Shown piece after piece: positions 38,359 through 51,555 of a DNA stretch of 64,000 nt. Both the position numbers and the translations under genes were made by a program. The DNA is from Grammothele lineata (Eukaryota > Basidiomycota > Agaricomycetes > Polyporales > Polyporaceae). The DNA lies in NCBI GenBank assembly GCA_002150815.3, contig NDFF03000141.1, positions 1-64,000 of the forward strand, in the 5' to 3' direction. Below the pieces are notes generated by a model, which searched no databases, was not told the origin of the DNA, and saw only the letters and a list, made by a program, of their open reading frames with translations. Position 1 is the first letter of the stretch. Every line of letters starts with the position of its first letter.

Positions 38359-41300
38359 ATGAAGGGCCCGATGAACATAATGACGAACACAGATCTCAAT
38401 AAAGGTTACCCTGACTTTAGTTTCCATCAAATTCTCACTTACCGTCTGTAATAGCAACATCTGGGCTGCAGGACGCCTTGCCATGCGGTAAGCATCCCAT
38501 TACTCGCGTTCCCAAGAGGCGAACGCTCATTCTGTCCAGACAAGCCAGAGAAGCCTTTGACGGTTGAACTCAAGAATGGGAAGTTGGTATTCAAGCAGAA
38601 AGCACTGTCTTTTGAGAAGATGTCGGAGACTATGCAAGGTACGTGTTGCAGTTCGGTCATCCCTAGTGGCGTGTGCTGATACAAGTGTTCCCAGAAATTG
38701 TCAGATTCCGCGAGATGTTGGAGGAGAGATTATCTGGGAAAGAACCCCCCTTGAGTGTGGTCTCCGATGAGCACAAACCTGTCATTGCGAAACTGGTGCA
38801 CGAGAGGTGTGTGGCCCCTCTGGTTGCATTCGCATGTATGCACACCTGCATTCTCTAGCGATAAAACGCTGCAGGCGCTGTCTAAACACGTACAGCAAGA
38901 ATTGCTTCCTGCCGTTGACGAAGACGACGAAGACGATAGCAGTATTCCTGCTATCCTTCCCTTGGGGGTTATAGAAAGCGCCATCAAGTCAGTCGCAAGA
39001 CGTGTCAACTATGGTCTCGATACACCCGTGGAAGGAGCAAAGGTCCCTGCAGCATGGTTGATTTGGCGATGGGAGGTGTTAGATGAGTTTCGAGGGTGGC
39101 TGCCGAAGGCCGCGAAGGAGAGAGTGGAGAGCAGGCTCAGGGAAAGGCAACAGGTGCGTCCGCCCAACTGATATGGCCTAGGTCTTCTGACTGACCACTT
39201 CCACTAATTACAGCTGAAGAGCGACGTCCAGGCACTGTTCGACTCGCTCCCGGAGGACGAACGAATAGTCATTCTGGGTACCAAAGCCGGAAGGCCTCCT
39301 GGTAGGGTCAAGAGCGGCTCGAAACCAGAGACTTCCGTTATGGACCTTACCGGAGTAACACCTATCACGCAATCTACAGATGCGCAGGTATTGCCAGAGA
39401 GAGAAGTAGACGCAGCTCCTGGGGAGGTGTGTCCTATCTCGCGGCGGACTGAGATATACTGGCTCACGGTGTGTGTTGGGTTATTTTAGTCAGATGCGGC
39501 TGAGAAGAAGGCACCCGGGAGACCCAAGAAACCTGTGGACTCAGAGAAGGCGGCAGAGAAGGCTGCCAAGGCGCGTTTTCCACTGAGCTCAGAATATCTG
39601 TTCTAAACTAATCATTTCCTTTCTTAACATAGGAGAAGGAACGACAAGAGAAGCGGGCCGCCAAGGAGGAGCGGGAGAAGAAGGTGAAGGATGCCCAAGA
39701 GAAATCACGCTCAATCATGGCCAATTTCTTCGGGAAAGCTAAGCCTGTCGCCACATCCTCTCCGTCCAAGCTCAAGGCTTCGACAAAGGACGGCCAGAGT
39801 GGTTCCCCAGACCCAACGTCAAGCCAGTCAGACTTCCAGCGAACGTTCCGGCCATTCGTGGTAAAGAAAGATGCCGAAGTCGCCCCACAGAACTGGTTCC
39901 GTGACCAGCGACGGCGTCAAAGGGCACGTCGACGGCCCCCTCCACGGACAGAAGGGGACGTCATTGTGATTGAGGACGATGAGGATGAGGGCGAGGGTGA
40001 AGTGCCGCCAACAGCGGAGGATGTCGAAATGGCTGACTCACAAGAGTTGGACGCTGATTCCCAAAGTGAGTAGGGGCACGCATTCGAAGGTTAGCGACTG
40101 ACACCCTGCGCAGTACGACTACACAGAATCCTGAATCGGTTACCGCTGGGGCTCAATCCACCAAGGCGGCCGCGTCAACCGACGGGATTCAAGACCTACA
40201 ACCCCATCTCAGTGCGAGGGCTCCTATCGCAGCTGACCGAGGCAGAGGTAGCAGGTGACGACATGGAGGTCCGCCGTCTCCTGGCAATCCTGCGTGACCG
40301 TTCAACTATCCCGGCCAAGGTGCTCGTCTTCAACGAGGACAATCGGCCGGGTTACTTCGGGACATTCACTCGAAATTCGCGAGATATCGGTCCTCGTCGA
40401 CCCTTCTCCAGGGATGTCGTCCAAGTTGACTATACATATGACTCCGGGGAAGAGTGGGCTGAAGAGGAAGGCGAGGCCGATGATGTCGTCGAGGATGCGG
40501 ATGAAGACGGTAATGACGACGACGAGCCAGACTCGGACTTAGACAGCTGGTTGGTCGACGACGACGAAGTCGAGGATCCAGGGACGCCGATCGAAGACAG
40601 GCTCGGCTCGCCAGGCTTTCCCGATATCGAGATGTTGCCCAACGGGAGCGGGAACAGCAACAGTAAACGGAAAGCAAAAGAGAAGGAAAAAGAAAAGAGT
40701 GGCGCAAGTAAGAAACGGCGTGTTGTCGTTCCTCTCGTACCGTTCTCGAAAGGACCAGAGTGGGAGACTACCATTGGAAGATGTACCTATGAACCTTTCG
40801 ATGCGTATCGCATCCAGCTCTTCAACGGTTTGCATATCCATTCGCCCTCCTTCGCATTTCCTAATACGTTCTCAACCTAGATACCCCCTTGCCCATTGAC
40901 CCGTTCAAGTTCGTTTCTCAACCTGTCGACCAGTCTTCAAGTGGACGTAGTCACACCGCGGACGGCTTCATCATACCTGCTCTTCCCCCACATCTTACGA
41001 AGTCATCGCCGTCCCACCCACACAACTCCGCCAGCCCTCCTCAGCCGCCCACGGTCACACCCAAGCGAGGTGTACCCGCGCCGAAGACAGCCTTCCCAGA
41101 AGCACACTTGCCTCACCTGCTTTCACGTATCGACGCACTTGCGACGAGCAGCCTTCAGGGCATTGTCGAGACGGTGCACCGGGAGTTACAAGCGCACAAG
41201 GTAAAGAAGAACGCAATCGAGGCGAAGGTGCGAGAAGTTGGCGAGAAATGCAAAGAGAAGAAGGTTTGGGTCGTCAAGGCGGAGGTTAGAGTGAGTACTC

Positions 41301-41375
41301 GAAAAACACTTGTCGTCAGGATATCATCTGAGACTGACCTTGATATAGGCGCAGTACCCACAATCTCTGTCCTGA
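38359..41375 (+). CDS. chromatin assembly factor 1 large subunit (p150/CAC1-like)
   Basis: Exons 38359-38404, 38455-38487, 38540-38638, 38695-38806, 38859-39153, 39214-39426, 39490-39570, 39633-40065, 40114-40827, 40881-41290 and 41349-41375 give 820 residues. ELKNGKLVFKQK opens the protein; a long Lys/Glu/Arg coiled stretch (EKAAEKAAKEKERQEKRAAK) is the KER region. FFGKAKP resembles a PCNA-interaction motif. QNWFRDQRRR and the core FTRNSRDIGPRRPF, with DYTYDSGEEWAEEEGEADD, are the CAF-1 acidic, histone-binding domain. A winged-helix-like end follows. CAF-1 deposits H3-H4 behind the replication fork. Exon 1 is least sure: three in-frame ATGs (38359, 38371, 38380) and a weak GTTACC donor. Intron 7 has a GC donor (AAG|GCGCGT). 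Confidence 0.88.
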
Positions 41376-41552
41376 TGTTATGCCGCTTTCTACAGTCCGT
41401 TATCACGTATATTTATAGAACCTATCCTGTCGTACATTAGATGCATATATCCACGTCATTCGATACGTATCCATACATATGAGCGAGATCAAACCAGGTC
41501 AAAAGATATAACTTAAAAAGAACCAAGGTTATGAAGGCCATCATGGGACAAC

Positions 41553-42460
41553 TCATGACGACGCCAGTTTCCAAAGGAGATCCGCGTACTCTGCTTCTGA
41601 CTTTTTCTGATTGAACACCACAGAGTGCACATCTCCGGACTCTGCGCCTATCGACATAACATAGTCAATACTGGCCACGAGGTCAAAGTACAGTAGACTC
41701 ACGAACGAGTTGCTTGACTACTCGACCATTCTTGTCCACTACGGGCTCAAACCCGAGTCCCCTGTACATCGCAAGGCGCAGTCTGAAGAGATGTGCGACG
41801 TATGCATCAAAGGTACCGGAAGACGTGAGGACGAGCGGACTCACGCAGTAGCATCGAGCTCATGTTCAGTAGCCGGATCCGAAGTCTCCAGTGCATGCGT
41901 CTCTTCTTTTAGGCGAGCGAGTTCTGCTTCTTTTCCGGCCATTGCACTTTCCGCGTCATTAATAGCTTTAGCAAGAGACAATCGCACGGCATCAAGGTCG
42001 TTCATGTGGGCCACATGCTCTTCCGCCGAGGGGATGGTAGAGGGCCGAGTGGCTGAGACACGTGCGGCTTCCAAAGTTTTTGCTAGTTCTGCAAGCGGCA
42101 TTAGTATAGCACAGCTAGTGACAAGTAAAACTTGTAGGTTCATGTTCAGGAGGAAGACACGTAAGGAAGAAGGTCCGGAAGGAATGTTTGCGCGCGCCGA
42201 ACTCTTGCAATTTAGACGAAAACTAACACACTCACGCCGTAATCTCGCATGAGCCTCGTTGAGCTCTTTCTGTCGCGCATCATGTGTAAGCGCCATACGC
42301 TCCTCTGCTGCTGCAATAGTGAGGTAGTCGTCCTCGGGATCGATGATGGGCACCATCTCAGATATGGCTCTTCTGTAACAAATAGACGTCTCAGCTGAAG
42401 GAACGACACAGAGTCTACGAGTGGGTGAGCATACACTGCGTCTTTAACGTTGATCGACAT
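41553..42460 (-). CDS. SPC24: kinetochore protein Spc24 (NDC80 complex)
   Basis: Five exons (42435-42460, 42236-42372, 41845-42088, 41703-41782, 41553-41647) give 193 residues. The start MSINVKDAVRAISEMVP and IIDPEDDYLTIAAAEERM match fungal Spc24. A coiled coil follows (KTLEAARVSATRPSTIPSAE, then RLSLAKAINDAESAM and GKEAELARLKEE). The globular end reads LRLAMYRGLGFEPVVDKNG and EYADLLWKLASS. With Spc25 it forms the inner end of the Ndc80 complex, which ties microtubules to the inner kinetochore. Intron 2 is 147 nt, longer than the rest of the gene's introns, and might hide another short exon, although the joined coiled coil reads smoothly. Confidence 0.9.
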
Positions 42461-43276
42461 ATTATAGCTTCAGGCAATGACGAGGGGAGTATGCGTAAGT
42501 TTCAGAGGATAACAACGGGAAAAGGTCCAACACGGTCGCGGTGAGCGCGCTCAGCCTGTGTGACGGTTCCGAACGCGATCACATGATGAAGGGTCACGCG
42601 CCTCCCTTAGACTGCGGGTCTCGGAGCTTAGCCAGAAGGCTAGAGTTGGGATAGATGACAAAGACAAACGGTCTTATAAGAAGCAGGTTGAGCCCGGAGC
42701 GCACATTCGAGCACTGAGCACAGCAACCTTGGTAGTAGCATCGTAACCCCCGGCTTTATCCAACTGATCTGCCTCCTCAATCCATATTGGCCGCCCCGAG
42801 GACCTCATGCATGCCTCGTGTTGTCGCCGTCGGCATATCGATCCATTGTCCGCGAACGCTGCCCGGCGCTGCCGGGAACCCCTGGAGAGGCCCACTGGCG
42901 GATAGATACACATTCAAGAGATACAAGTCGTCGATCAACGGTCCAAGAGTGCTAAATAACCTCAAACAAATGACGACGTGAGATCAAGGACCGCGGCGGT
43001 CAGGACGGCTCTCCTTTCGCTAAGATCACCGGAGACGACGCCCGCCAGGAACAAGGAGAGCCGCTGACCAAGACTGACTCTTTGTGGGGAGTGGCCTTTC
43101 GGAGTCTGAAAATCTGCTTACTTGGAGGGCGCGAGATAAGACAAGATCCAATCCCTATAGATCTCGCCCTGTGCCCACTTGACCGCCACCGCCCGCAAGC
43201 CTGCAGTCAGTCAGCGGTTCGACATCGACTACCACGACGACACCTACCCCACGCGTCAATCGATCGCATTGCCGCC
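42461..43276. other. divergent promoter region between SPC24 and CRM1
   Basis: About 800 bases with no supported gene separate the two divergent starts. The part next to SPC24 has a CACATGATG region near 42581; no clear ACGCGT box close to the SPC24 start was seen. An ACGCGT occurs at 43252-43257, just before the CRM1 start. Confidence 0.45.
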
Positions 43277-46200
43277 ATGGAGGTACGTGCTGGCCCCCCT
43301 TCTGGCCTTCGCCTCCCCGCATTCATCTTCTTTGCAGGGCATCCTCGACTTCTCCCGAGAGTTCGATGTCTCGCTCATGGACAGGGTCGTCATGACCTTC
43401 TACTCGGGCGCAGGGAACGAGGTACGTGACCACGCTCTCTTGTTACATGTTCATAGGACAAACTATACACCATGCACTACAGCAACAACTCGCACAGCAA
43501 GTCTTGACCCAGTTTCAAGAGAGCCCAGACGCGTGGACACGGGTACCCGATATCTTGGAACGCTCTTCCTTCCCCCAAGCCAAGGTAGAGCCCTATCTTA
43601 TCTACGTCCTTTGAGGTTCTAAGCCACCTCCTGCAGTACATTGGTCTGCAAATCCTGGAGAAGTTGATCACCACAAAGTGGAAGTCTCTCCCTGAAGGTC
43701 AACGACAAGGTTTGTCCCTGTCCTAGTGCCTCACCCGCCCCGCCACCAAACTTCATTGCTTTGTTCAAGGTATTCGCAACTTCATCGTCGGGATCACGGT
43801 GAAGGTCGCGTCAGATGAGGCCACAATGCGGCGAGAGAAGACGTACCTGAACAAGCTCAATCTTGCCCTCGTTCAGGTCGGTTGGAGCGGCAATTAGGGT
43901 CGGCGGCGGGAATCTGACGTGCGTATCGCTCAAATTTTCAGATATTGAAGCAGGAATGGCCCCACAACTGGCCGACATTCATACCTGAACTTGTCGAGTC
44001 CTCCAAGACCAACCTGTCTCTCTGCGAGAATAACATGATCATCCTCAAGCTGCTCTCCGAGGAAATCTTTGACTACTCGGCTGAACAGATGACTCAAGCA
44101 AAGGTCAAAAACCTGAAAAACCAGATGTGCGGAGAGTTCTCCGAGATCTTCAAGCTTTGCTCAGAGATTCTGGAAGAAGCTCAGAAGACGTCTCTCATCA
44201 AAGCGACTCTGGAGACGCTCCTCCGGTTCCTCAACTGGATCCCTCTTGGATACATCTTTGAAACAACTATCATTGATCTACTCCTTAACCGGGTGAGTGA
44301 AATCAACGCCCTCGTATCCGTATGAAAGAGAAGATGCTCACGACGGCGGAATAGTTCCTTGAGGCCCCAGAATTCAGGAATGTCACTTTGAAGTGTCTTG
44401 CGGAGATTGCAGCTCTCAATGTCGGGCCAGAGTATGATCCCAAATTCGTCATCCTCTTCGCCATGGTCATGACCTCCGTGAACCGAATGATTCCTCCGAG
44501 CACCAACATCGCTCAAGCGTACGCTAACGCTGGTGATGCTGGCCAGGAGCTCGTTCTCAACCTCGCCCTCTTCTTGTCCAACTTCCTATCCAACCATCTA
44601 CGCGCTGTGGAAACCGAGCCGAATCGCGACGTTCTCCTAAATGCCCATCTCTACATGGTTAAGATCTCGCAAGTGGACGAACGGGAGATCTTCAAAATCT
44701 GCTTGGAGTACTGGTTGAAACTTGTTGCGGAACTCTATGAGGAAATCCAGAGCCTACCCATGGGCGACAGCGGTCTTCTCATGGGGCTGAGCTTGGGCGG
44801 CGGCAACACCATGCTTAACGGCATGTCGTTGCGGAAGAACATCTACAGCGACGTCCTATCCAACCTCCGACTTGTCGTTATCGAGAAGATGGTGAAGCCC
44901 GAAGAGGTTCGCATCACGAATTATATTAGACTCTGACTACGTACTAAGCTCGAACCCATAGGTTTTAATCGTCGAGAATGAGGAGGGAGAAATTGTCCGT
45001 GAGTTCATGAAAGAGAGTGATACCATCGTGCTTTACAAGTCGATGCGTGAACTCCTCGTGTATCTCACCCACTTGGACGTGGCGGACACGGAGAATATTC
45101 TCACGGAGAAGCTGCAAAAACAAGTTGATGGTTCCGAATGGTCATGGCAAAACCTAAACACGCTTTGCTGGGCCATCGGCTCCATCTCGGGGGCGATGAG
45201 TACGTCACTATCACTCCTCTCGTGACCTGTTCATACCAACGTTATCGCACAGACGAGGAGACAGAGAAGCGCTTCTTGGTGACCGTTATCAAGGATTTGC
45301 TGGGTCTATGCGAGATTAAACGAGGGAAGGACAACAAGGCTGTTGTTGCATCGGACATTATGTACATCGTCGGTCAATACCCCCGATTCCTGAAGGCGCA
45401 CTGGAAGTTCCTCAAAACCGTCGTCAACAAGCTCTTCGAGTTCATGCACGAGACACACGAAGGTACGTTCTCAGTCATATGTACCCCCAGAAGTGTCGCT
45501 CACCGGCTATGCAGGCGTCCAGGATATGGCGTGTGATACGTTCATCAAGATTGCGCAGAAATGCCGACGCCATTTCGTCATGCAGCAATCTGGCGAGTCA
45601 GAACCCTTTGTCGACGAGATCTTGCGGCTGCTGCATCGCATTACGGTTGACCTGTCACCACAACAGGCACGTCTAAAGTGATATCCGTTGTATTCTTATC
45701 TAACGTATCTTGACAACAGGTCCACACTTTCTATGAAGCAGTAGGCTACATGATCTCCGCACAGCCCAACAAACCTCAACAGGAGAAGCTCATTGCGAAG
45801 TTGATGGAGTTGCCGAACAACGCTGTAGGCATACTGTACTTCATATCATGCTCATCGACTAACGTTTATTGTAGTGGGACTCTCTGATGTCACAAGCTGC
45901 TCAGAACATGGACGTCTTGAGCAGCCCAGACAACATCAAAATCTTGTCCAATGTTTTGAAGACGAACGTCTCGGCGTGCACGTCTATCGGTGCCTTCTAC
46001 CTTCCGCAGATTGGTCGTATCTTCTTGGACATGCTTGGCCTTTACAAGGCAGTCAGCGGGATCATCAGCCAGACAGTTGCCGAAAACGGTACGCGTCTAT
46101 ACTCCTTCGACATTATTGTCACACTGACCTCCCGTTAGGCACTGTTGCAACGAAGACTCCGAAAGTCCGGCAGCTCCGTACTATCAAGAAAGAAATTCTC

Positions 46201-47383
46201 AAACTAATGGAAACGTTCATCAAGAAATCGGAGGATCTCGAGACCGTCAACAGTAGCTTCATGCCGCCACTCCTAGACGCCATCCTCGGCGACTACAACC
46301 GCAACATTGCTGCAGCTCGTGACGCCGAAGTTTTGAACGTTATGGCCACCATCATCGGCCGCCTCGGAGTAAGCTATAGCCTCCGTTCAGGGTGTCCACA
46401 CGCTGACGCGCAAATAGCCTTTGTTAACGCCACAAGTCCCTGCTATCTTGGATGCCGTGTTTGAGCCAACGCTCAACATGATCAACCAAGACTTCGCAGA
46501 GTTCCCTGAGCACCGCGTCGGCTTCTTCAAGTTGCTCCGGGCGATCAACCTGCACTGCTTCCCAGGTAGATGCGCACGTCAACTTTCGTGATAAGCTCCC
46601 GAACTGACACCATTACAGCGCTCTTGACGATCCCGCCGCCACAGTTCAAGTTGTTCATGGACAGCATCATCTGGGCCATCAAGCACACCATGCGCGATAT
46701 TGCCGAGACTGGCCTGAATTGTGAGTCGTACCATTCAATTCGAGGTAGCAGTGCCAACGATAACGCGTACTCCGCTTCAGTGTGCTTGGAAGTCGTCAAC
46801 AACTTCGCCGGCGCGGAGCCCGGAGTGGCAAACGCGTTCTTCCAGCAGTACTTCCTCAGTATCATGCAAGACATCTTCTACGTCCTCACGGACACGGACC
46901 ACAAGAGCGGTTTCAAACTGCAATCGATGCTCCTTGCGCGCATGTTCCAGTTGGTCGAGACGAAGCAGATCACCGTCCCGCTGTTCGACCCGGAGGCCGT
47001 GTCAGACCCGAGCATGAGCAACTCAGTGTTCCTACGCGAGTACACCGCCAACTTGCTCAAGTCGGCGTTCCCCCATGTTCAGAAGTGAGTGTCACACGCT
47101 CATGGTTTAGTGTCACCATGTGCTCATCATGTTGTGCAGCGTGCAAATCCAGCAGTTCGTCATCTACCTGGGCGAGTTCCACAACGACATCAACCGGTTC
47201 AAGCTCGCGCTTCGCGACTTCCTGGTGCAGCTCAAGGAGTTCTCCGGGGACAACGCGGAGCTGTTCCTGGAGGAGAAGGAATTGGAGGCACAGCGTAAGG
47301 CGCAGGAAGAACGTGAGGCGGCGATGCGGATTCCCGGTATGCTCAAGCCGTCGCAACTGGAGGACAAGGACGAGGACATCTAG
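43277..47383 (+). CDS. CRM1: exportin-1 / CRM1 nuclear export receptor
   Basis: Seventeen exons give 1073 residues: 43277-43282, 43338-43421, 43483-43584, 43637-43709, 43770-43876, 43942-44292, 44355-44906, 44962-45199, 45253-45462, 45515-45666, 45720-45824, 45875-46088, 46139-46368, 46418-46565, 46619-46720, 46781-47084, 47140-47383. The first exon is only ATG GAG in a perfect GCCGCCATGG context. The importin-beta-like start is followed by HEAT repeats: [84 protein letters not shown] and [12 protein letters not shown]. With RanGTP it exports proteins carrying leucine-rich export signals. Cys524 (45309-45311, in [15 protein letters not shown]) corresponds to the cysteine targeted by leptomycin B in human and fission yeast. 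Intron 10 has a GC donor (CAG|GCACGT). Confidence 0.97.
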
Positions 47384-49309
47384 GCGAGAGGACCGCGCAT
47401 GACTTATGTTGTCACTGTATGATAGACATTGCCCCCTACCCCTGTCTGGCTTGCTTCTCTTTCTCCCCTTCCCCTTCTCGCGCGCCTTTCCGTTTGCTGA
47501 TCTGTTACACACCACCGTCGCCCCAAACCCCGTCCCCAGCCCCAAATCGCCTCCCCTCTCTGTTTCGCTTGCAGTCGCGCCGTTGGCTTGATTGATCCCC
47601 CGTTGGCCTCCGCTTCGTTCATCTTGTCCAGCAGCCGTCTACACTTGCTATCGCCATCTCGCTGTTCTCCGCATCTACTACATATGTAACAGTAGCTTAC
47701 GACAGAGGAATACGAAGAAGAACATAATGTATCACTCGTTCCCGGGTTCAAGCGTTCACGGTCGGCAAGGGCCGTTGGGCGTCGAGGAGGATGCGCGGAG
47801 ACCTCGGTGCTGGGAACCCGAGGATCTGCTCTGTGCGGACCGAGGATCAGGTCGTCGTGACGTTTTGCGCTCATTTACGTGTGGGCGTGCGGGCCCTCCG
47901 TGCCGACGAAAATAGGCGCTGTGCAGCGTAGCGAGAGGCGTGGCCGGGCTCCATCGAGGAGGCCGGAAGCCGAGCCCACGTGGGTTTGGCGTGGCGGAGG
48001 ACGGATGCAATCTGGGTGTGGGTACGTGATCGGCGGCCGCTGATTGGCCGGTCGGCGGGCAGGACAGAGTTTGTTCTGAGGTCAGCACGCAGGCCAGGGA
48101 GTTCGCGTTCGCGCGCTGGGTTCGCCCCGCGATCGAGCACCCGCGAGCACTAAGTGAGTACTGCGGCGATGCCGCCACCCCGGACAGCGGTGCCTCTCCT
48201 CGCGTCGCCGCTGTGGTCGGGGCGCGGGCTTCTATCCGTGCACACAAGGGCCCACCACGTCGGAGGGCCCGTCCGCGCCGCCCGCTGCCCGCTGGCGTGC
48301 GTCCTGCGCCAAAATAGCGCCACTTCGCGCACCCCAGCGGGCAGTGCGCCTTCTGCCCGGACGATGGACCCTTAACGCCGTCTCGCAACATGCGTTCGGA
48401 TCCCGGAGAAGCTCGAGGGACCCTGCTCTTGCATCTCCCAACAGTCGTTGCCGCGCTCAGCGATGGGATGCCGAGCGGGTGCGGGAAGACGTGCACTCCG
48501 ACCATGGATATTGGGGCCCCAGGGCCCACCGGCCGGTACGACGCGAAGGCGACCGGACGAGAGAGGGAGCATCAGAACGCCCTCCGTGGAGTGGCGAAGG
48601 GAATATCTGGAAAAAGCTGCGCAGGCTATTGATGAAGGACGCGGCTTCGGCGGCTTCTCGAACCTCGAGCTGCCCCTCGCGCAGACGCGAATTTGACATG
48701 CCAGTGCCCAGGGGCGGCAGCTGTTGCTCGAGGGGTCGGGTCCTCCTCAACCGTCCTCAATGCCTCCGGGCTCCGAACAGTTGCGCTGGGAGGCCGTGAC
48801 GTTTTCCGTATGTCATGTCCGAGACGTGGGAGCGCGCGCCAGCGCCGACAGCGGCGCTAGCACGGCACGAAGGGGGTTCTGTATTGTCGTTCGACGCGAA
48901 CAGGGAGATATACGACTTGGATATTTGGCCTTCCCTGTCGACCAGGGCGGCTGCGAGACGGAATGCATCACTGGGCGAATTAGAATCGACGCTTCTCGAG
49001 CGGGCGCAGTCGCGCAACAGAGGACGTTCGTTGACGTGAGTGTTCCGTGCAGACTCCAGAGCTCGCGCCGTCCGGAGACGACAGTGGGCTGAGGATAGCG
49101 CATGCAGGGTTGGCGGGGGAGAAGAGATGTGCCGGCTGTGGCAAGTGTGGCTGTCTCTGTGGGCTCATTCAGAGATCGGATTCAACTCAGCGGCCGCAGC
49201 TGATCGAAGACGGCCGGAGAGAGCCGAGATCACCGATATCGCATCCATCCGAGCGCAAGCCCAGGGCGGCGCCTGAACTTCCTTCTCGACCGCCACCATC
49301 CCTCCCGAC
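47384..49309. other. 1.9-kb gap between CRM1 and MCTS1
   Basis: The first part is the pyrimidine-rich 3' region of CRM1. The rest is GC-rich with several overlapping long open frames on both strands, as chance predicts at this composition; none resembles a known family. Confidence 0.5.
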
Positions 49310-50162
49310 ATGTTCAAAAAGTGTGCTAGCAGCCCGTCCCCCTCCTTGCGGGATACGACAAGACTGATTTGGCGTCCATCAGATTCCAACCTTCGGCGGA
49401 CGTCTCGGGCCAGACGAGCGTCAAGTCGTCTGTCCAGCGGTCGATCCGCAACAACATCCTCGCCCAATGGAACATCAGTCCCGAGACGTTTGAGCAGATC
49501 TGGCCCAAGAAAGAGTCTCTCACCCTCGTCAAGTGGTCAGTGCCCGCCCGCTCTCCGATCCCCGTCCGTGCGCGCCGCGGCGGGGCCCAGCAGCTGACCC
49601 GAGCGCAGTAGAGAGCACATTTCGATCTACACTCTCGGCGGCGAGCCGCTCTTCTTCCAACACTTCGACGGCCCCTTCTTCCCCACCCTCCGCCTGCTCC
49701 ACAAATGTGCGTCACTGCCATCTCTCCCGCGGCCCTCTCCTCTCTCCCGGGCGCTGTCCCACGGGCGCTGACGCTTCCCGTTCTTCCCTGCCCCTGCCTG
49801 CCTCCTGCTTCCCGCCCGGCTCTCGCCTTCGCCACCACACTCACCCTCGCCTTCGCCCGGCCGCCCCAGATCCGACAGTGCTGCCCATGGTCCGGGTCGA
49901 TCGCGGCGCCATCCGCTTCCTCCTCGCGGGCGCGCACATGATGTGCCCTGGCCTCACGTCCGCGGGGGGCTACCTGCCGCCCGCAGACGGCGCCCTGGCT
50001 GCGAACACGCCTGTGGCGATCCACGCCGAGGGAAAGGAGCACGCCGCCGCGGTCGGCATCACCAAGCTCGGCACGGAGGAGATGCGCAAGGTGAACAAGG
50101 GCGTCGGGGTCGAGACCGTGACGTACCTCGGAGATGACCTGTGGAAGTTGCAGCAGCTCTAG
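49310..50162 (+). CDS. TMA20: MCTS1/Tma20-like PUA-domain translation factor
   Basis: Four exons (49310-49320, 49383-49535, 49609-49706, 49870-50162) give 184 residues, the usual length. The first coding exon is 11 nt (MFKK). The N-terminal domain reads [20 protein letters not shown] and [36 protein letters not shown] leads to the PUA domain: [67 protein letters not shown]1 with its DENR/Tma22 partner removes deacylated tRNA from recycled 40S subunits and supports reinitiation. All three introns are GC-rich, unlike those of CRM1, which marks the change to the GC-rich right part of the window. Confidence 0.94.
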
Positions 50163-51555
50163 GGCGGCAGGACGGGGAAGACGCGGTTTGAGGTTGGCAT
50201 GTTGTACTGACAGTCCTGGCGCCGTTGTTTCCGCCGCCCCCTGGGTGACCGTGCTGGCCCGCGCGGGCGGCGCGCCTGTACCACCACGTGAATGTTTTGA
50301 TACTGAGCGATGCCTTGTATGAGCAGGGTCTGGGACGCCACGCGCCACGTTCTGCGTCTACTGGGGCGCTATGGGCATCCCGCGATGCGATGGAGGCTGC
50401 ATCAAGCGCGTGCGGGCACAGCAGGGCACAGAGGGGACACAGCCGGCGTGCGCCCCGTGCTGGTAGGAGTGGCTTCTGACCGCTGGGGCGCTCGCGCCTG
50501 CTGGTGGAGAAACGCCGGATTCGAAGGGAGGGGGGGCCGGGGCCTTTCGTTATCTCGTACCACCCGGGACTGCAACGTGCGACGGGGCGGGGTGGACGGC
50601 ACTGGGACGGTGGGTGGGGGAGCGTGCGCGGAGGCGTATAGATCGGCGATGGCGCGCTCGAGAGGCCCGCCGGCCGTTCTCGAGGGGACACCACGGCTGG
50701 CGCGCGCTGAGAATCCGGAAGGGTCGAGTTGCTGCAACGGGCGCGATTGAACTTTGTCGCAGGGAGAGAAGTCGGTGCTGCGCGTCTCGCTCTTCACGGT
50801 TCTTCACCGTCGTGGACTGTATCACGCCCCCGTGGCTGCGTGGCCGTGGTTCGTGGCCGTGGCCCGCGTGCCCCCGCGTGTTCACGTTCAGAGCCCGCGC
50901 CCCGCCGCACGCCCGACAGCACCCCGCGCGGGCCGGACCAGCAGCCGGGAAGTCCAAGGGGCAGAGACAAGTGCAGCCATCCCCGCGGGCCTGCCCTCGT
51001 CCCCGCGCGCGGGAGCCGTCCGGCCGGGTCGACGTCCTGGCGCGCGCGCGGGGGTACGCCGATGGAGATCCGCCTGCCAAACCCGTCCGGCAGCGGCCCT
51101 CTTCGCCCAGCTTCCATGGGGCGTTGATCTCAAAATTCCCGGAGGCCCGTCCCTCCCCTCCGCGCGCCCGGGCGGTGAACCCAACCGCAACCGCCCACCG
51201 TCCCCCGTCGACGCGTGGTGGCCGCTGACGACCACCACCCACGAGCGCCGCCAGTCCGGAGAAGATCTCCTGCAAGAACCAGCCCACTGGGCTCTCGGAC
51301 GTCGCGCTGAGCCTCGCCCCTAGGCGCTGCCCGGCCCTCCGAACTCATTGCTCAATATATGAGCGGCCTCTCTCCTCCTCCTCGCCCCCTCGCCTTCGTG
51401 CACCGCACACCCTCCGCACCTCTCCAGCGGCCCCGAACCTCTCATTTTTCCTTTCTATTCTGTGCCACCACCGCTTACCGCCGCATCGTCCCAGCGTTTG
51501 TGCCCGGCATCCACCACCAACACTTCCCCCTACAGTCCAGACCCGACGATCCACA
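50163..51555. other. 1.4-kb GC-rich gap before the first tandem zinc-cluster gene
   Basis: No gene is supported. Long open frames exist on both strands but reflect base composition. The right end is the promoter of the zinc-cluster gene, with ATATATGAGC at 51355-51364 about 200 bases before the ATG and a pyrimidine-rich leader. Confidence 0.5.

Noticed and set aside
38405..38420. 16-nt intron in the CAF-1 5' region
   Set aside because: Too short to splice; a 50-nt intron ending at 38454 restores the frame.
47735..47790. A tRNA suggested by a GGGTTCAAGCG stretch
   Set aside because: No matching acceptor or anticodon arms could be folded around it.
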